NCBI GenBank assembly: GCA_001464735.1
Contig: LNDU01000046.1
Location: forward strand, 1 to 64,000
Origin: Nitrospira sp. Ga0074138
GTDB lineage: Bacteria; Nitrospirota; Nitrospiria; Nitrospirales; Nitrospiraceae
Direction of reading: 5' to 3'
DNA: 64,000 nt
The stretch's first letter is position 1. Each line of letters starts with the position of its first letter. The notes under the pieces are model-generated. The model did not search any database. It was not told where the DNA came from and saw only the letters and a program-made list of their open reading frames with translations. The translations under genes were made by a program, and so were the position numbers. Below are positions 34,006 to 44,157 of this stretch, one piece after another.

Positions 34006-35105
34006 GGGCACGCTTGCATGGGGGGGATATCTACAGTGCTGCGCGAGAACTGAAACGTAACCCTACAGAGATTCTTGATTTCAGCGCCAGCATCAACCCA
34101 CTAGGGCCCTCTCCACAAGTGTGGAAAGCCATCACCGCGTCCAGACATCTGTTGAGTCATTATCCTGATCCCAACTGTTGGGATCTGCGGCAGGCATTGG
34201 CCATATTCTGGCATATTGATCCGGAACACATCGTAGTTGGTAACGGGTCCACAGAGTTAATTGAGGCGCTCCCTCGCGCACTGGGGATTCATCGGCTCCT
34301 TGTCGTTCAGCCCACCTTTTCCGAATATGCTGCCGCAATGGTGCGAGCTGGAGGACAGGCCACGGCGCTCTTTGCTGACCGAAGCGACCAGTATGCCATC
34401 CCAATCGACCGTCTTTGCCATGTAATGGAAGCAGGCCGGCATGATGGTCGTTCTATCGATGGCGTCGTGCTCTGTCATCCCAACAGTCCGACGGGGCAAG
34501 CCTGCTCAGCCGATGATGTTGCACGATTAGCAAAGGCTACCCGCCGGCGAGGGCTCTGGCTGGTGATCGACGAAGCATTTGCTGACTATTGTCCAGATCG
34601 ATCTGTCCTGCCGCATGCGGCGTCCTGGCCTCATGTAGTTATCTTGCGCAGCATGACCAAATTCTATGCCCTGCCGGGGCTGCGAGTAGGATATGCAATG
34701 GCAACCCGTATCACCGCGCGACAACTACAACGGCAGCTACCGCCGTGGTCAGTGAGCGCAATGGGGCAAGTGGCGGCGCTCGCTGCGGTGAACGATGCGG
34801 CACATGCACGCAAGAGTTTGCGATTCATGGCGCGAGAGCGTGAACGGTTGCAAGCATCGCTGGTGGCCTTGCCCGGCTGCGTTGTGATGCCGACACACGC
34901 GAATTACTTCCTTGTTGAATTGCCTCTTGGCTGGCAGGCACGTGAGATGACCAAACAATTGCGAAACAAGGGAGTGTTGATTCGAGACTGTTCGTCCGTG
35001 CCTGGCACAAACTCACGCTCCATCCGACTCGCAGTGCGGACTGTTCAAGACAATGACCGGATCGTTCGGACCATATCTCACCTGCTCCTTCAGGGCGCCT
35101 CGTGA
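33993..35105 (+). CDS. Threonine-phosphate decarboxylase-like PLP enzyme (CobD/CobC)
   Basis: A 370-residue fold-type I PLP enzyme that probably makes (R)-1-amino-2-propanol phosphate from threonine phosphate for CbiB. The PLP lysine is K223 in RSMTKFYALPGLRVGY. Other marks are HGGDIYSAA at the start, DFSASINPLGPSP, CHPNSPTGQ and VIDEAFADYCP. It is histidinol-phosphate aminotransferase-like in fold; the operon position between cbiB and cbiZ supports the cobalamin role. The gene name differs between organisms (cobD in Salmonella, cobC in Pseudomonas), so I give no symbol. Confidence 0.9.
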   Translation: MVRLRARLHGGDIYSAARELKRNPTEILDFSASINPLGPSPQVWKAITASRHLLSHYPDPNCWDLRQALAIFWHIDPEHIVVGNGSTELIEALPRALGIHRLLVVQPTFSEYAAAMVRAGGQATALFADRSDQYAIPIDRLCHVMEAGRHDGRSIDGVVLCHPNSPTGQACSADDVARLAKATRRRGLWLVIDEAFADYCPDRSVLPHAASWPHVVILRSMTKFYALPGLRVGYAMATRITARQLQRQLPPWSVSAMGQVAALAAVNDAAHARKSLRFMARERERLQASLVALPGCVVMPTHANYFLVELPLGWQAREMTKQLRNKGVLIRDCSSVPGTNSRSIRLAVRTVQDNDRIVRTISHLLLQGAS

Positions 35106-35833
35106 GGAATGTAACTTCCACACGAGTTCACACCAGCTACCGAGTGACTGGACAGACACTAGTCATTAACCTCGGAGGTCGAAGACGTGTGCTTTCCTCT
35201 GCGCCACAAGGGGGAGGGCTCACGCTGGCTTCCTATATCCTCAATCACCAGGTCGAGGCACATCCCTTGGCGACCGAGGATCAGTCTAGAACCTTCACTG
35301 ATCCCGCCAACTTTTTGCGAAAAGTGGCATCCCGACTTGGCATCCGTGCACGAACCGTTGGACTCATGACGGCTGTCCCGATGACACAGCTGGTGATGGC
35401 ACGAGTTGCTTCGGATGGGATCTGGGTGGAGTGTTTCGCGACGGTTGGTGTGACGAATGCCGTCCGGGCTGGAGAATGGCCACCTCAACGTTCTCATCGC
35501 GACAGACAGGGCAAGCTCGGCACCATCAATCTCATTCTTATCACAAACGGGAGTCTCTCTCATGCCGCGATGGTTGGTGTCGTGCAAGTTGCTACCGAGG
35601 CCAAGACCGGCGTCTTACGCGATCAAGCGGTGCCCAGTTGCCAGGGGGAAAGTGCAGCCACCGGAACCGGTACGGATGCGGTCGTGATCGCTTGTCAGTT
35701 ACAGGGACAAGGTCCGTCGCACATCTATAGCGGCACTCATACAGTGATCGGCGCACTTGTTGGACGCGCCGTGACCAATTGTGTCACTCGCGGTTTATCG
35801 AAGGCAAAAGCTTGGCAGGAGTCGCATCGATGA
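35102..35833 (+). CDS. cbiZ: CbiZ-type adenosylcobinamide amidohydrolase
   Basis: A 243-residue protein of the CbiZ family, which cuts the aminopropanol arm from cobinamide or non-native cobamides to release cobyric acid for rebuilding. Family-like segments are the Gly-rich QGGGLTLASYILNH near residue 35 and the C-terminal SAATGTGTDAVVIACQLQG followed by YSGTHTVIGALVGRAV. It overlaps the genes on both sides by four bases. Together with BtuB/BtuFCD it allows imported cobamides with the wrong lower ligand to be remodelled to carry DMB. Confidence 0.88.
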   Translation: MRNVTSTRVHTSYRVTGQTLVINLGGRRRVLSSAPQGGGLTLASYILNHQVEAHPLATEDQSRTFTDPANFLRKVASRLGIRARTVGLMTAVPMTQLVMARVASDGIWVECFATVGVTNAVRAGEWPPQRSHRDRQGKLGTINLILITNGSLSHAAMVGVVQVATEAKTGVLRDQAVPSCQGESAATGTGTDAVVIACQLQGQGPSHIYSGTHTVIGALVGRAVTNCVTRGLSKAKAWQESHR

Positions 35834-37359
35834 CGGCCCGAGCACTTGCCGTTCTTGGAACCGGATCGGACGTCGGCAAAAGTTTAATCACAGCCGGGAT
35901 CTGCCGATTGCTTCACCGCACAGGTGTTCGCGTAGCCCCATTCAAAGCTCAAAATATGTCTCTGAATTCATTCGTCACTCTGGATGGGCATGAGATCGGT
36001 CGGGCGCAAGCACTGCAAGCCGAGGCTTGCGGACTTCCTCCACATGTTGATATGAATCCGATTCTCCTCAAACCGGAATCCGATAGATGTTCTCAGGTCG
36101 TGGTTCTCGGTAAGGTGTTCGCGAAGCAAGAGGCTTCGGCATACTGTCATGGGCGACCAAAGCTTTGGTCGGTTGTGAAAGACAGCTATGCACGGCTGTC
36201 GAGGCAGTACGACGTGATGGTGATTGAGGGGGCGGGCAGTGCAGCCGAGGTCAATCTCAGAAAATGGGATTTCGTGAACTGGCCTGTCGTGGAGTTCGCC
36301 GATGCTCAGGTTCTGCTCGTTGCAGATATCGATCGAGGCGGGGTGTTTGCCCAAGTCGTCGGCACGCTCGATTTGTTGGAGCTGGACCAACGAGCCAGGG
36401 TCTGCGGCGTCATCATCAATAAGTTTAGAGGCGATGCTAAGCTGTTTGCCGATGGGGTGCACTTCTTGGAATCTCGGACTAGGATTCCCGTGTTGGGTGT
36501 TGTGCCCTTTCTTCGCGATCTGATGCTGGATCAAGAAGATGGTCTGGACCTAGGCAGGCAGCACCAGACGAGTTTTGCATCTGACCGTATCAACATTGCT
36601 GTCATTTTGTTGCCCCACATGAGCAATTTCACCGATTTCAACGTATTGGCTGCGGAAGAAGACGTGGCCTTGAGGTACGTGAGCACCCCAAGCGACCTTG
36701 TAGATGCCGACACCGTGATCATTCCTGGAAGCAAGAATACCTTGGCCGATTTATGTTACCTGAGAGAAAGAGGGTTTGCACCTTTGCTCGACAATCATCT
36801 ACAGGGTCGACGCGAACTGATCGGTATCTGTGGGGGGTATCAGATGCTTGGCCGGCGGATTACTGATCCAGATTGCGTCGAACAGGGGGGAAACGATTGT
36901 GGCTTGGGCTACTTGAATACGGAGACAGTGCTCGCGAAAGAGAAATATACCACACAGATAGAGGCCTACCCCACCGAGTGTTTTCCGGCTGGTCAGGACT
37001 TGGTCCGTGGGTATCAGATTCATGTAGGCGTCACGCGACGCCTGAACGAGCTTCCTTGTTTTAGAGTTTGCCGTCGTCCCGTCCTGAGTGAGGACGATCA
37101 CCAATCGACCGCTATGCACCAAGAAGAGTTCGATGGAGCTATTCGACACGACGGTCTTGTGTGGGGGACGTACATTCATGGAGTGTTTGATGAGCCTGGT
37201 TTTCGTCGTGCCTGGCTCAATCACGCTCGTGAGAGGAAAGAACTTCTACCTATCGATAGTCATACCTCGAAGTCGGTTACCGCTCGTTTGCAGGGTGAGC
37301 TTGATCGGTGGGCTGATCATTTATCCCGCAACGTCGATCTGTCTTGTCTTTTCCGATGA
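35830..37359 (+). CDS. cbiP: Cobyric acid synthase
   Basis: A 509-residue glutamine amidotransferase that amidates positions b, d, e and g of the corrin ring to give cobyric acid. The start MTARALAVLGTGSDVGKSL contains the P-loop, followed by PFKAQNMSLNS. The glutaminase nucleophile is in GICGGYQMLGR, and the late His in VWGTYIHGVFDEPG. The start overlaps the cbiZ stop by four bases; an open frame further upstream lies inside cbiZ. It is the last gene of the operon. Confidence 0.95.
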   Translation: MTARALAVLGTGSDVGKSLITAGICRLLHRTGVRVAPFKAQNMSLNSFVTLDGHEIGRAQALQAEACGLPPHVDMNPILLKPESDRCSQVVVLGKVFAKQEASAYCHGRPKLWSVVKDSYARLSRQYDVMVIEGAGSAAEVNLRKWDFVNWPVVEFADAQVLLVADIDRGGVFAQVVGTLDLLELDQRARVCGVIINKFRGDAKLFADGVHFLESRTRIPVLGVVPFLRDLMLDQEDGLDLGRQHQTSFASDRINIAVILLPHMSNFTDFNVLAAEEDVALRYVSTPSDLVDADTVIIPGSKNTLADLCYLRERGFAPLLDNHLQGRRELIGICGGYQMLGRRITDPDCVEQGGNDCGLGYLNTETVLAKEKYTTQIEAYPTECFPAGQDLVRGYQIHVGVTRRLNELPCFRVCRRPVLSEDDHQSTAMHQEEFDGAIRHDGLVWGTYIHGVFDEPGFRRAWLNHARERKELLPIDSHTSKSVTARLQGELDRWADHLSRNVDLSCLFR

Positions 37360-37855
37360 CATAGCCTTACCAGCATTCGTCATCTTCATACTCAATACAG
37401 ACTCTGGCTTTCGCATCAACGTCCATCATACCCAACGAGGGTGTTGATATTCAGCGTTTTCTTGCCAACCAGCAACAAGTCGTTACACTCCATGAGAGCA
37501 GCATCAATCGGTCTTGAAGGGTAGGAAGCGGCGCCTTTCGAGAGGGCTGTTTCTGTGCCGTAATCTTAGGAAGCGTATCCTCTGTCACGACATGAGAAGA
37601 AACTGAGGTTGTGGACCAGTTCATTGGAGCACTCAAGCCAGAGATATATTGTCCTCCAAGACTGGTAGCTAAGTCACATTGTCAAAGCCGGATTATCGAA
37701 TCAAAACACTGGATCGGACGACTTTTAAAATGAAGGTGCCTTACACATGCTCACTGATTATCGCCATCCCTAGGATGGCGATGCACGAGACTGGTAGGGA
37801 TGACGATGCGTTGAGTACAGCATGAATCTTTCTTGAAAGAGAGAGGAAATGGTTT
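37360..37855. other. Gap between the corrinoid and chemosensory blocks
   Basis: About 500 bp without a credible gene. It contains one strong perfect hairpin (37760-37782, listed separately) and a GAGAGGAAATGG ribosome-binding region before the response-regulator gene at 37856. I see no U-run terminator directly after cbiP. Confidence 0.5.
37760..37782. repeat. Perfect inverted repeat (hairpin or operator)
   Basis: ATCGCCATCC (37760-37769) and GGATGGCGAT (37773-37782) form a perfect 10-bp inverted repeat with a three-base spacer. No T-run follows. It lies about 75 bp before the first chemosensory gene, so it could be an operator or an mRNA leader hairpin. Confidence 0.5.
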
Positions 37856-38218
37856 ATGAGCAAAATCATGGTTGTCGATGACTCGTACGCGGAACTGCAA
37901 CTGATCGAGTCGTATCTGAAGGCTGCTCAACACACCGTTGTCTCATTCTCCAATGCGGATGGTTTAGAGGACAAGGTCGTCTCGGAAAAGCCGGACCTCA
38001 TCGTCTTGGACGTGGTGATGCCAGGCCGAAATGGATTTCAGGCGTGCAGGGATCTTAAAACCGATGCTCGTTTCAAAAACATTCCGATCGTGCTCTGTAC
38101 CTCCAAAGGTCAAGAAAGCGATAAGTTCTGGGGGCAGCAACAGGGGGCGAACGGACACGTGGTGAAACCCTTCAAATCAGAGGAGCTCTTGCATGCTGTG
38201 AAGCACGCACTGAGCTGA
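37856..38218 (+). CDS. CheY-like response regulator (PilG/PilH type)
   Basis: A stand-alone 120-residue receiver domain. The acidic pair lies in VVDDSYAE, the phospho-acceptor is D52 (LIVLDVVMPGRNG), the conserved Thr is in IVLCTSKG and the Lys in HVVKPFKSEE. The DLIVLDVVMPGRNGFQACRDL run and the tolerant loop SDKFWGQQQGA resemble PilH/PilG of twitching-motility chemosensory systems. It is the first gene of a ten-gene block and probably receives phosphate from the hybrid CheA at 40770. Confidence 0.92.
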   Translation: MSKIMVVDDSYAELQLIESYLKAAQHTVVSFSNADGLEDKVVSEKPDLIVLDVVMPGRNGFQACRDLKTDARFKNIPIVLCTSKGQESDKFWGQQQGANGHVVKPFKSEELLHAVKHALS

Positions 38219-38247
38219 GAGCCGATACTGCGCGGGGTCTCGAAACG

Positions 38248-38778
38248 ATGATTCCCATAGGTGAGTTTCCGCAACTGCATTCAGACTCAGTCCCGGAAGA
38301 GGCGAAATCCACCGAGTCTTTGAAGGTGTGTCTCATCGCATTGGGAGGCGAAACCTTCGCTATCGATTTACGCCAGGTTCGCGAGATCTTCGAACCCGAG
38401 TCGATCACGCCTGTACCTGGAATGCCTGCTGCGCTGGTCGGTATTACCAATCTACGCGGAACCATCATTCCCCTTGCAGATGTAAGAGCTACATTAGGCG
38501 TGTCCAGCTCCGTGATGCCGAAATATGCAGTGTTGATTCGTCAGGGCACACAACAGGTCGGCATCCTGGTCGAAGATGTACCAGAAATTCGCACCATCCA
38601 GTTAGATGATCTGGTCGCTCCCTCGACTCATCCTGGGGCCACGCGACGTCCCATGGTCTCGGCATTCTTCAAAACCGAACATCAGCTAAGTGCGATATTA
38701 GAACTGTCCCGGTTAGTGGCATCCATAGCGGGGACGGCCAATGACCAGAAGCCCTACCATCATGATGAGGAACGATGA
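38248..38778 (+). CDS. cheW: CheW-type adaptor (PilI-like)
   Basis: A 176-residue CheW domain protein with the typical strand FAIDLRQVREIFEPESITPVP and GITNLRGTIIPLADVRATL. It links the methyl-accepting protein to the CheA-type kinase. A 20-residue N-terminal extension is not conserved. It lies between the CheY-like gene and the MCP gene, the order seen in Pil-Chp operons. Confidence 0.9.
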   Translation: MIPIGEFPQLHSDSVPEEAKSTESLKVCLIALGGETFAIDLRQVREIFEPESITPVPGMPAALVGITNLRGTIIPLADVRATLGVSSSVMPKYAVLIRQGTQQVGILVEDVPEIRTIQLDDLVAPSTHPGATRRPMVSAFFKTEHQLSAILELSRLVASIAGTANDQKPYHHDEER

Positions 38779-38826
38779 TGTCGAGAAAGGTATGCCCTAT
38801 CTTGAATCGTGAGCAGGAGGAGAGTC

Positions 38827-40716
38827 ATGGCGAATTCTAGGAAGACATGGAAATGGTCGCCTCGGGCATGGTTTAAAGACCTGAAAGCCCTGCACAAGAT
38901 CTTGATAGGGTTTTCCATCATCATTGTCGGCATGATGGCTATTGGTCTGATCGGTTTGATGGGCCTCCGCCAAATGAAGAGCCAGCTGAGTTCCATTTAT
39001 GACGAATCAACAGTGGGGGTTTCTCATGTTGCGGTGAGCAGCACCAACCTCAGTCTCTATCACAATGCGTTGTTGAGCGTTGTGGACCAAAGACAAAAAA
39101 GTGATTTCGATGAGGCCATCATCCCTCTCGCTGAATTGAAGAGGCGCACCCTGGCGCCGCTTGAGACGTATCGGCCATCCGCAACACACGAGACGGTGGA
39201 TGGCCGTCGCGACGGGCAAGAGTTGGATGTCCTCATTTTTACATTGAAAGAATACTTTGCGTCGGCTGAAAGCGCAGTGGGAGCATTGAACGATAGCTTT
39301 GACTCCTCGCTCACGGATGAACAAAGACAGTCGATGAGAGAACTGGGGGCTATGGTGTTGTCCACTGAGGTGGCGCTATGGCACGGTAGGTCGACATGGC
39401 GTTTCCAAAGTGTAGCACAGCTCATTCGGGACTTCGCAAGCGAATTAAATGATAGCGGGCAGATCCTAGCCATTCACCTTACTAAGGTCATGCTCGGCGG
39501 AGCAGCCGCGGCACTCCTCTTGGCCATCGCGATTGGCTATTTTCTCGCACGCAGCATTGTGAGAGACATCATCCATGTGGCCGATGTTGCGACACAGGCT
39601 GCCGCTGGCAATTTGTTGGCCCGCGCAAGACTGGAAAGCGACGATGAAGTCGGGCATATGGCCAAGGCGTTCAATATCATGTTGGATCGAATCACAGCGC
39701 TGGTCTCGACGGAAGAAGAGCGTGACAGGATGCAAAAACAACTGGTGCAGTTTCTTGTGCTGGTATCCGATGTCGGTAAAGGAGATTTGACCAAACGCGG
39801 TGAAGTCACGGCCGATATGTTTGGAAATCTGGCAGATGGATTTAATCTCATGATTCAGCGCTTTTCACAGTTGATGAAACACGTTCGCCAGGCAGCCGAA
39901 CGTGTCAATAGCTCGGCGAGTAAGTTGAGGGACAATGCGGGCCAGATGGCTGGAACCGCCAGGCACCAAGCTGACGAATCGATCAAGGCGCTCGGCGCGG
40001 TCGAACAGCTGGCATCCTCAATGCGCCAAGTGACGGAGACCGCAGGAGCTTCGTCCGATGCAGCTCGCCAAGTCCTCAAGGCTACTGAAGACGGTCGGCT
40101 CGCAGTGCAAGAAACTGTCCATGACATGCAACGCATTCAATTGGCAGTTCAACGGATGTCAAAGCAGATCAAAGGGCTTGGCGACCGTTCATTGGAAATT
40201 TCGCAAATCGTCTCGACAATCAGAGATATTGCCAACCAGACCAATTTGTTAGCTCTCAACGCTGCGATCGAGGCCGCCGGCGCCGGTGAGGCCGGAGCAC
40301 GCTTCGGGGTCGTCGCCGATCAAGTGCGAAAGCTCGCAGAAAGCTCGACGCAGGCGACGCGTGAGATTGCGGACCTGGTGAAAGTCATCCAGAGCGAAAC
40401 GCAACATGCGGTCGTTGCCATGGAACATGAAACTCAGGCAGTCGAGGCTGGATCGGCCTCGGCCTTGCGTACAGGCGATGTGTTTAAGGAAATTTCGACG
40501 ATTGCGCAACGATCGGCGGAACTTGCGCAAAGCATTGCGGCGGCAGCGGCAGACCAAACGGTGTCGACCGATCAAGTCGGTCGGTCGATCAAGGACTTTA
40601 CCGGAGGTGCCGTGGCAACGCAAAAGGCTACCGATTCGGCTCGTGCGACGGTCGAAGATATGGTGGTCTTGGCTGAAGGTCTGACGACGTCAGTGTCGCA
40701 GTTTAAACTGGCCTGA
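38827..40716 (+). CDS. Methyl-accepting chemotaxis protein (PilJ-like)
   Basis: A 629-residue transmembrane receptor. TM1 spans about 25-47 ([20 protein letters not shown]), an outside four-helix-type domain follows, and TM2 lies at about 221-243. Next come a HAMP-like region ([20 protein letters not shown]), a second HAMP-like stretch near 300, and a long cytoplasmic coiled coil whose tip is [20 protein letters not shown] (near 468-487). The start at 38827 has an AGGAGGAGAG ribosome-binding site. It probably senses a surface or ligand cue and controls the CheA kinase. No cheR/cheB genes occur in the cluster, so adaptation enzymes would be elsewhere or absent. Confidence 0.92.
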   Translation: MANSRKTWKWSPRAWFKDLKALHKILIGFSIIIVGMMAIGLIGLMGLRQMKSQLSSIYDESTVGVSHVAVSSTNLSLYHNALLSVVDQRQKSDFDEAIIPLAELKRRTLAPLETYRPSATHETVDGRRDGQELDVLIFTLKEYFASAESAVGALNDSFDSSLTDEQRQSMRELGAMVLSTEVALWHGRSTWRFQSVAQLIRDFASELNDSGQILAIHLTKVMLGGAAAALLLAIAIGYFLARSIVRDIIHVADVATQAAAGNLLARARLESDDEVGHMAKAFNIMLDRITALVSTEEERDRMQKQLVQFLVLVSDVGKGDLTKRGEVTADMFGNLADGFNLMIQRFSQLMKHVRQAAERVNSSASKLRDNAGQMAGTARHQADESIKALGAVEQLASSMRQVTETAGASSDAARQVLKATEDGRLAVQETVHDMQRIQLAVQRMSKQIKGLGDRSLEISQIVSTIRDIANQTNLLALNAAIEAAGAGEAGARFGVVADQVRKLAESSTQATREIADLVKVIQSETQHAVVAMEHETQAVEAGSASALRTGDVFKEISTIAQRSAELAQSIAAAAADQTVSTDQVGRSIKDFTGGAVATQKATDSARATVEDMVVLAEGLTTSVSQFKLA

Positions 40717-40769
40717 GCATCTCCCTCATCTGCTGAGTGAGGAAAGCCTTCTGGTGAAGAGAGGGACCG

Positions 40770-43700
40770 ATGAGCTCGGAGTTCGACAGACAGAACCTCA
40801 TCAGCATCTTTGTGCTTGAAGCATCGGATGGGTTGGATGCCCTGACCAAAGCTTTGCATCCTTCCGATGGGGGCGTTCCCAGCCCTCAGGAACTTACCGA
40901 CCAATACATTATCGCCCACCGTCTTTGCGGAGCGGCCGCCCTGTACGGCTTCAGTGGAGTCGCTCAGCTCGCTGAACATATGGAAACACTCCTTGAGCAG
41001 GTGACGCCGACTCCTATGGCTCAATGGAATCAAACCGTTGACTTGATGCGGGACATTACGCACAGCCTTCAGGGAATCGTTCGAGCTATCGGGCAAGGCG
41101 GCGCTGAGGATGTAGAGGCCGTAGCCCGTTGTTGGTCTTTGATCAAACACCGCGAAGAAGAAATAGGTAACGCGACAGCGTCCCTGTCCTCTGTGACAAC
41201 AACCAATGAGAATTACATACTCCCCAACCTCGATGCTGAAATCTTATCCTACTTCCTCCCCGAAGCTGAGGAGTATCTCAGTACCATGGATGAGTTGATT
41301 CTTGCGCTTCGATCCAAGCGGGATGTGGAAGACTCGATCTATCGGCTCTTTCGTACGGCGCACACCCTGAAGGGGTCGGCTTACACCGTGGGCTACCAAG
41401 TCATTGGAGATATCGCTCGTCCGATGGAGGATTACTTGGTCGAGGTTCACGAAAAACGCTTTCCTCTCAGCCATGACATTCTTGACCTGATGGCAAAGGC
41501 CGCTGAATTAATCCGGCTTATTCTCCAACGTGAACCAGCGAGCCTGCCGAAACTCCAGCAGGACATACCACTTCTTCTCAATCGCCTCACCCAGGTGTTT
41601 GAAGGTACGGCTACCCTGCCTCCACCGGCTACTCACTCCGACGATACCCAGATACATAGCTTGCATTCCGTCCAGCCTGAGCCCGTTGTTAACCTAGAGG
41701 CCCCAATCGCCCATTTATCCGATCGGTACGTAATTCCAGATTTGGATCACGAAGTGCTCTCCTACTTTATCCCTGAGGCGCAAGAATATCTGGAGCTGCT
41801 GGAAGCCAATCTTCTACGATTGGACAGGGACCCGCACAACCAGGAACTAATTAATCAGCTTTTTAGAAGCGCACACACCTTGAAGGGATCCGCCTATACC
41901 GTCGGATTTCAGTCAATCGGCGACCTTGTCCATCATGTCGAAAACTTCATGGGAGCGGTACGAGACGGTAGTCTCCGAGTGTTGCCAGGGCATACTGATC
42001 TCATACTTCGCACCATCGATGTCGTGCGAGTACTCATGCGCAGAGATCCCACCAAGGTGGATGACACGAGGCACCGTTTCGACGCAGCGCAAACCGAACT
42101 AAGACGATTGGATCAGAGTGTTGCAAATGAGACAGTGACGGCACGTCAAGCTGATGGCGCCACTGGTTCAGTGACGACAGGGCAGTCCGGAAGTGAGGGG
42201 TCTCATCAGCAGGATGGGAGCATTCCCAACGAGAAATCAGGCGAGGAACGTGAAGTCATCCGTGTCAGTTATGTGCGGCTCGAGCGACTCATGAACCTCG
42301 TAGGAGAACTCGTCATCGGACGTGGCCGATTGGAACAACGACTGCGAGTTTTGGAGCAACTCTCACAGCAAGTCTTAGGCTTCAAGGAACGTTTGGTGGA
42401 TTCCATCCAATCCTTTGCCGACAAACACACCTTTACCTATCAAGAAGCACCGAGTAGTTCGACCCTGCCTGCAGGGCAAAGCCTTCCCGTGTTTGGCGAT
42501 TTTGGCAACCTAGAGCTGGACAAATATGACGATTTCAATATTTTGGCTCGGCGTATCGGGGAAATCACTGCCGATATCAGTGAGTCGATGTCGCAACTGG
42601 ATGGGTCCATCCAAAGAGCCCATGACGAGATGAGTCAACTGCAACAATTGACGTTGGAGATGCGAGACGAAATCGCCCGTACTCGCATGGTGCCAATCGG
42701 GACAGCATTCACCAGGTTTCGTCGAGCGGTCAGAGAAATCGCCAGAGCGTCAAACAAGGAAGTATCCTTAGTCACATCGGGTGAGCAGACAGAAGTTGAT
42801 ACCGGAATCGTGGAACGATTGGTGGATCCATTGGTGCATTTGGTCAGAAACGCCGTCTATCACGGTATCGAGCCGACGGCGGATCGAATCGCGAAGGGTA
42901 AACCGGCAGTCGGAACTGTCTACCTCCATGCGGCTCATCGTGGGAATTCAGTCATCATCGAGGTTGAAGATGATGGAGCAGGATTGGATTTGAAGAAAAT
43001 ACGAGCCAAAGCCAGCAAGACTCAATTAGCTCAATCACACTACATACAAGCCATGTCGGATACAGACATCCTTCAGTTGATTTTTATGCCTGGCTTTTCC
43101 ACAGCCGACAAGGTGGGAGATCAAGCAGGTCGAGGCGTAGGATTAGATGTGGTCAAACGAGTCATTGAAGGCATGAACGGGCATATCGATGTTGAGTCTG
43201 AGCCCGGTATTGGAACCAAATTTACCTTGCATCTTCCGCTCACCCTCCTGATCGCGACTGCGTTACTCGTGCGAGTCGGCACTGAAAAATATGCGATCCC
43301 GCTCCCGAGCATTCAGGAAGTCACGATGCCGACATCTTCCTCCATGCGCGAGGAAGGTAGTCGCACACTCTTACAGATCAACGAGCAAATGATTGAAATA
43401 CACTCGCTCTATAACATTCTTCGTCGACAGCCGGGAGTTGCTGATTGGACCATGCCCGTGGTGATCGTTCGGACAGCGGGAACGACCATGGGATTAGCGG
43501 TCGACGAACTGTTGGGCCGCCAAGAAATCGTCATTAAGCGCCTTGGATCACTGAAATTATTGGAGAATTCGTGTTTTGGAGGCGCGACCATCGATCCAGA
43601 AGGTCGGGTTGTTCTTGTGCTCGATCCTAACCGGTTGACGACGAGAGAGCTGAAAGAATCGGCTTCCCATACTCTCTTTTTCAAGACCTCGCCGGAATCG

Positions 43701-44126
43701 GAACAGTCTCCACCACAAGAGCAATTATCGAATGAGCCGCTAGAGGCCCGCCTGCTCTTGATAGACGATTCATTGAGCATTCGCAAGTTCGTAGGAAGGA
43801 TGTTGGAGTTGGCTGGATATCAGTTTGATACGGCAGTTGATGGAGAAGATGGACTTCGAAAAGCATCAACGACCAAGTATCGGATGATCCTCACCGATCT
43901 CGAAATGCCGAAGCTCAATGGATTTGAAGTAATTCAAGCTCTCAGAAGCCGCCCGGAAACCAGACAAACGCCGGTGGTCGTCATGACGACAAGGGCGCGA
44001 GACAAGCATCGGCAGATGGCAATCAACCTCGGTGCTAATTCGTACATCACCAAGCCGGTCGAAGAACGGATGTTGTTGCAGGAGGTGGCACGATGGCTTG
44101 GAAAGGCTCCCGTGCTGCGCAAGTAA
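40770..44126 (+). CDS. Hybrid CheA/ChpA-type histidine kinase with three Hpt domains
   Basis: A 1118-residue hybrid kinase. Three Hpt domains are visible: H50 (IIAHRLCGAAA), H198 (RTAHTLKGSAYTVG) and H369 (RSAHTLKGSAYTVG). Hpt2 and Hpt3 are close copies of one another; Hpt1 is divergent. After a linker come the dimerisation helices (RLERLMNLVGELVIGRGRLE), the HATPase (HLVRNAVYHGIEP, VEDDGAGLDL, GRGVGLDVVKR), a CheW-like domain and a C-terminal receiver with D1043 (ILTDLEMPKLNG). This layout matches ChpA/PilL kinases of surface-sensing systems. It would phosphorylate its own receiver and the CheY-like protein at 37856. Confidence 0.93.
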   Translation: MSSEFDRQNLISIFVLEASDGLDALTKALHPSDGGVPSPQELTDQYIIAHRLCGAAALYGFSGVAQLAEHMETLLEQVTPTPMAQWNQTVDLMRDITHSLQGIVRAIGQGGAEDVEAVARCWSLIKHREEEIGNATASLSSVTTTNENYILPNLDAEILSYFLPEAEEYLSTMDELILALRSKRDVEDSIYRLFRTAHTLKGSAYTVGYQVIGDIARPMEDYLVEVHEKRFPLSHDILDLMAKAAELIRLILQREPASLPKLQQDIPLLLNRLTQVFEGTATLPPPATHSDDTQIHSLHSVQPEPVVNLEAPIAHLSDRYVIPDLDHEVLSYFIPEAQEYLELLEANLLRLDRDPHNQELINQLFRSAHTLKGSAYTVGFQSIGDLVHHVENFMGAVRDGSLRVLPGHTDLILRTIDVVRVLMRRDPTKVDDTRHRFDAAQTELRRLDQSVANETVTARQADGATGSVTTGQSGSEGSHQQDGSIPNEKSGEEREVIRVSYVRLERLMNLVGELVIGRGRLEQRLRVLEQLSQQVLGFKERLVDSIQSFADKHTFTYQEAPSSSTLPAGQSLPVFGDFGNLELDKYDDFNILARRIGEITADISESMSQLDGSIQRAHDEMSQLQQLTLEMRDEIARTRMVPIGTAFTRFRRAVREIARASNKEVSLVTSGEQTEVDTGIVERLVDPLVHLVRNAVYHGIEPTADRIAKGKPAVGTVYLHAAHRGNSVIIEVEDDGAGLDLKKIRAKASKTQLAQSHYIQAMSDTDILQLIFMPGFSTADKVGDQAGRGVGLDVVKRVIEGMNGHIDVESEPGIGTKFTLHLPLTLLIATALLVRVGTEKYAIPLPSIQEVTMPTSSSMREEGSRTLLQINEQMIEIHSLYNILRRQPGVADWTMPVVIVRTAGTTMGLAVDELLGRQEIVIKRLGSLKLLENSCFGGATIDPEGRVVLVLDPNRLTTRELKESASHTLFFKTSPESEQSPPQEQLSNEPLEARLLLIDDSLSIRKFVGRMLELAGYQFDTAVDGEDGLRKASTTKYRMILTDLEMPKLNGFEVIQALRSRPETRQTPVVVMTTRARDKHRQMAINLGANSYITKPVEERMLLQEVARWLGKAPVLRK

Positions 44127-44157
44127 CCTTGCGGAAATACTCGTATCGATTGACGAA

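Noticed and set aside
37360..37640. Small frames after cbiP as genes
   Set aside because: Low-quality composition, no ribosome-binding site, and antisense overlaps.
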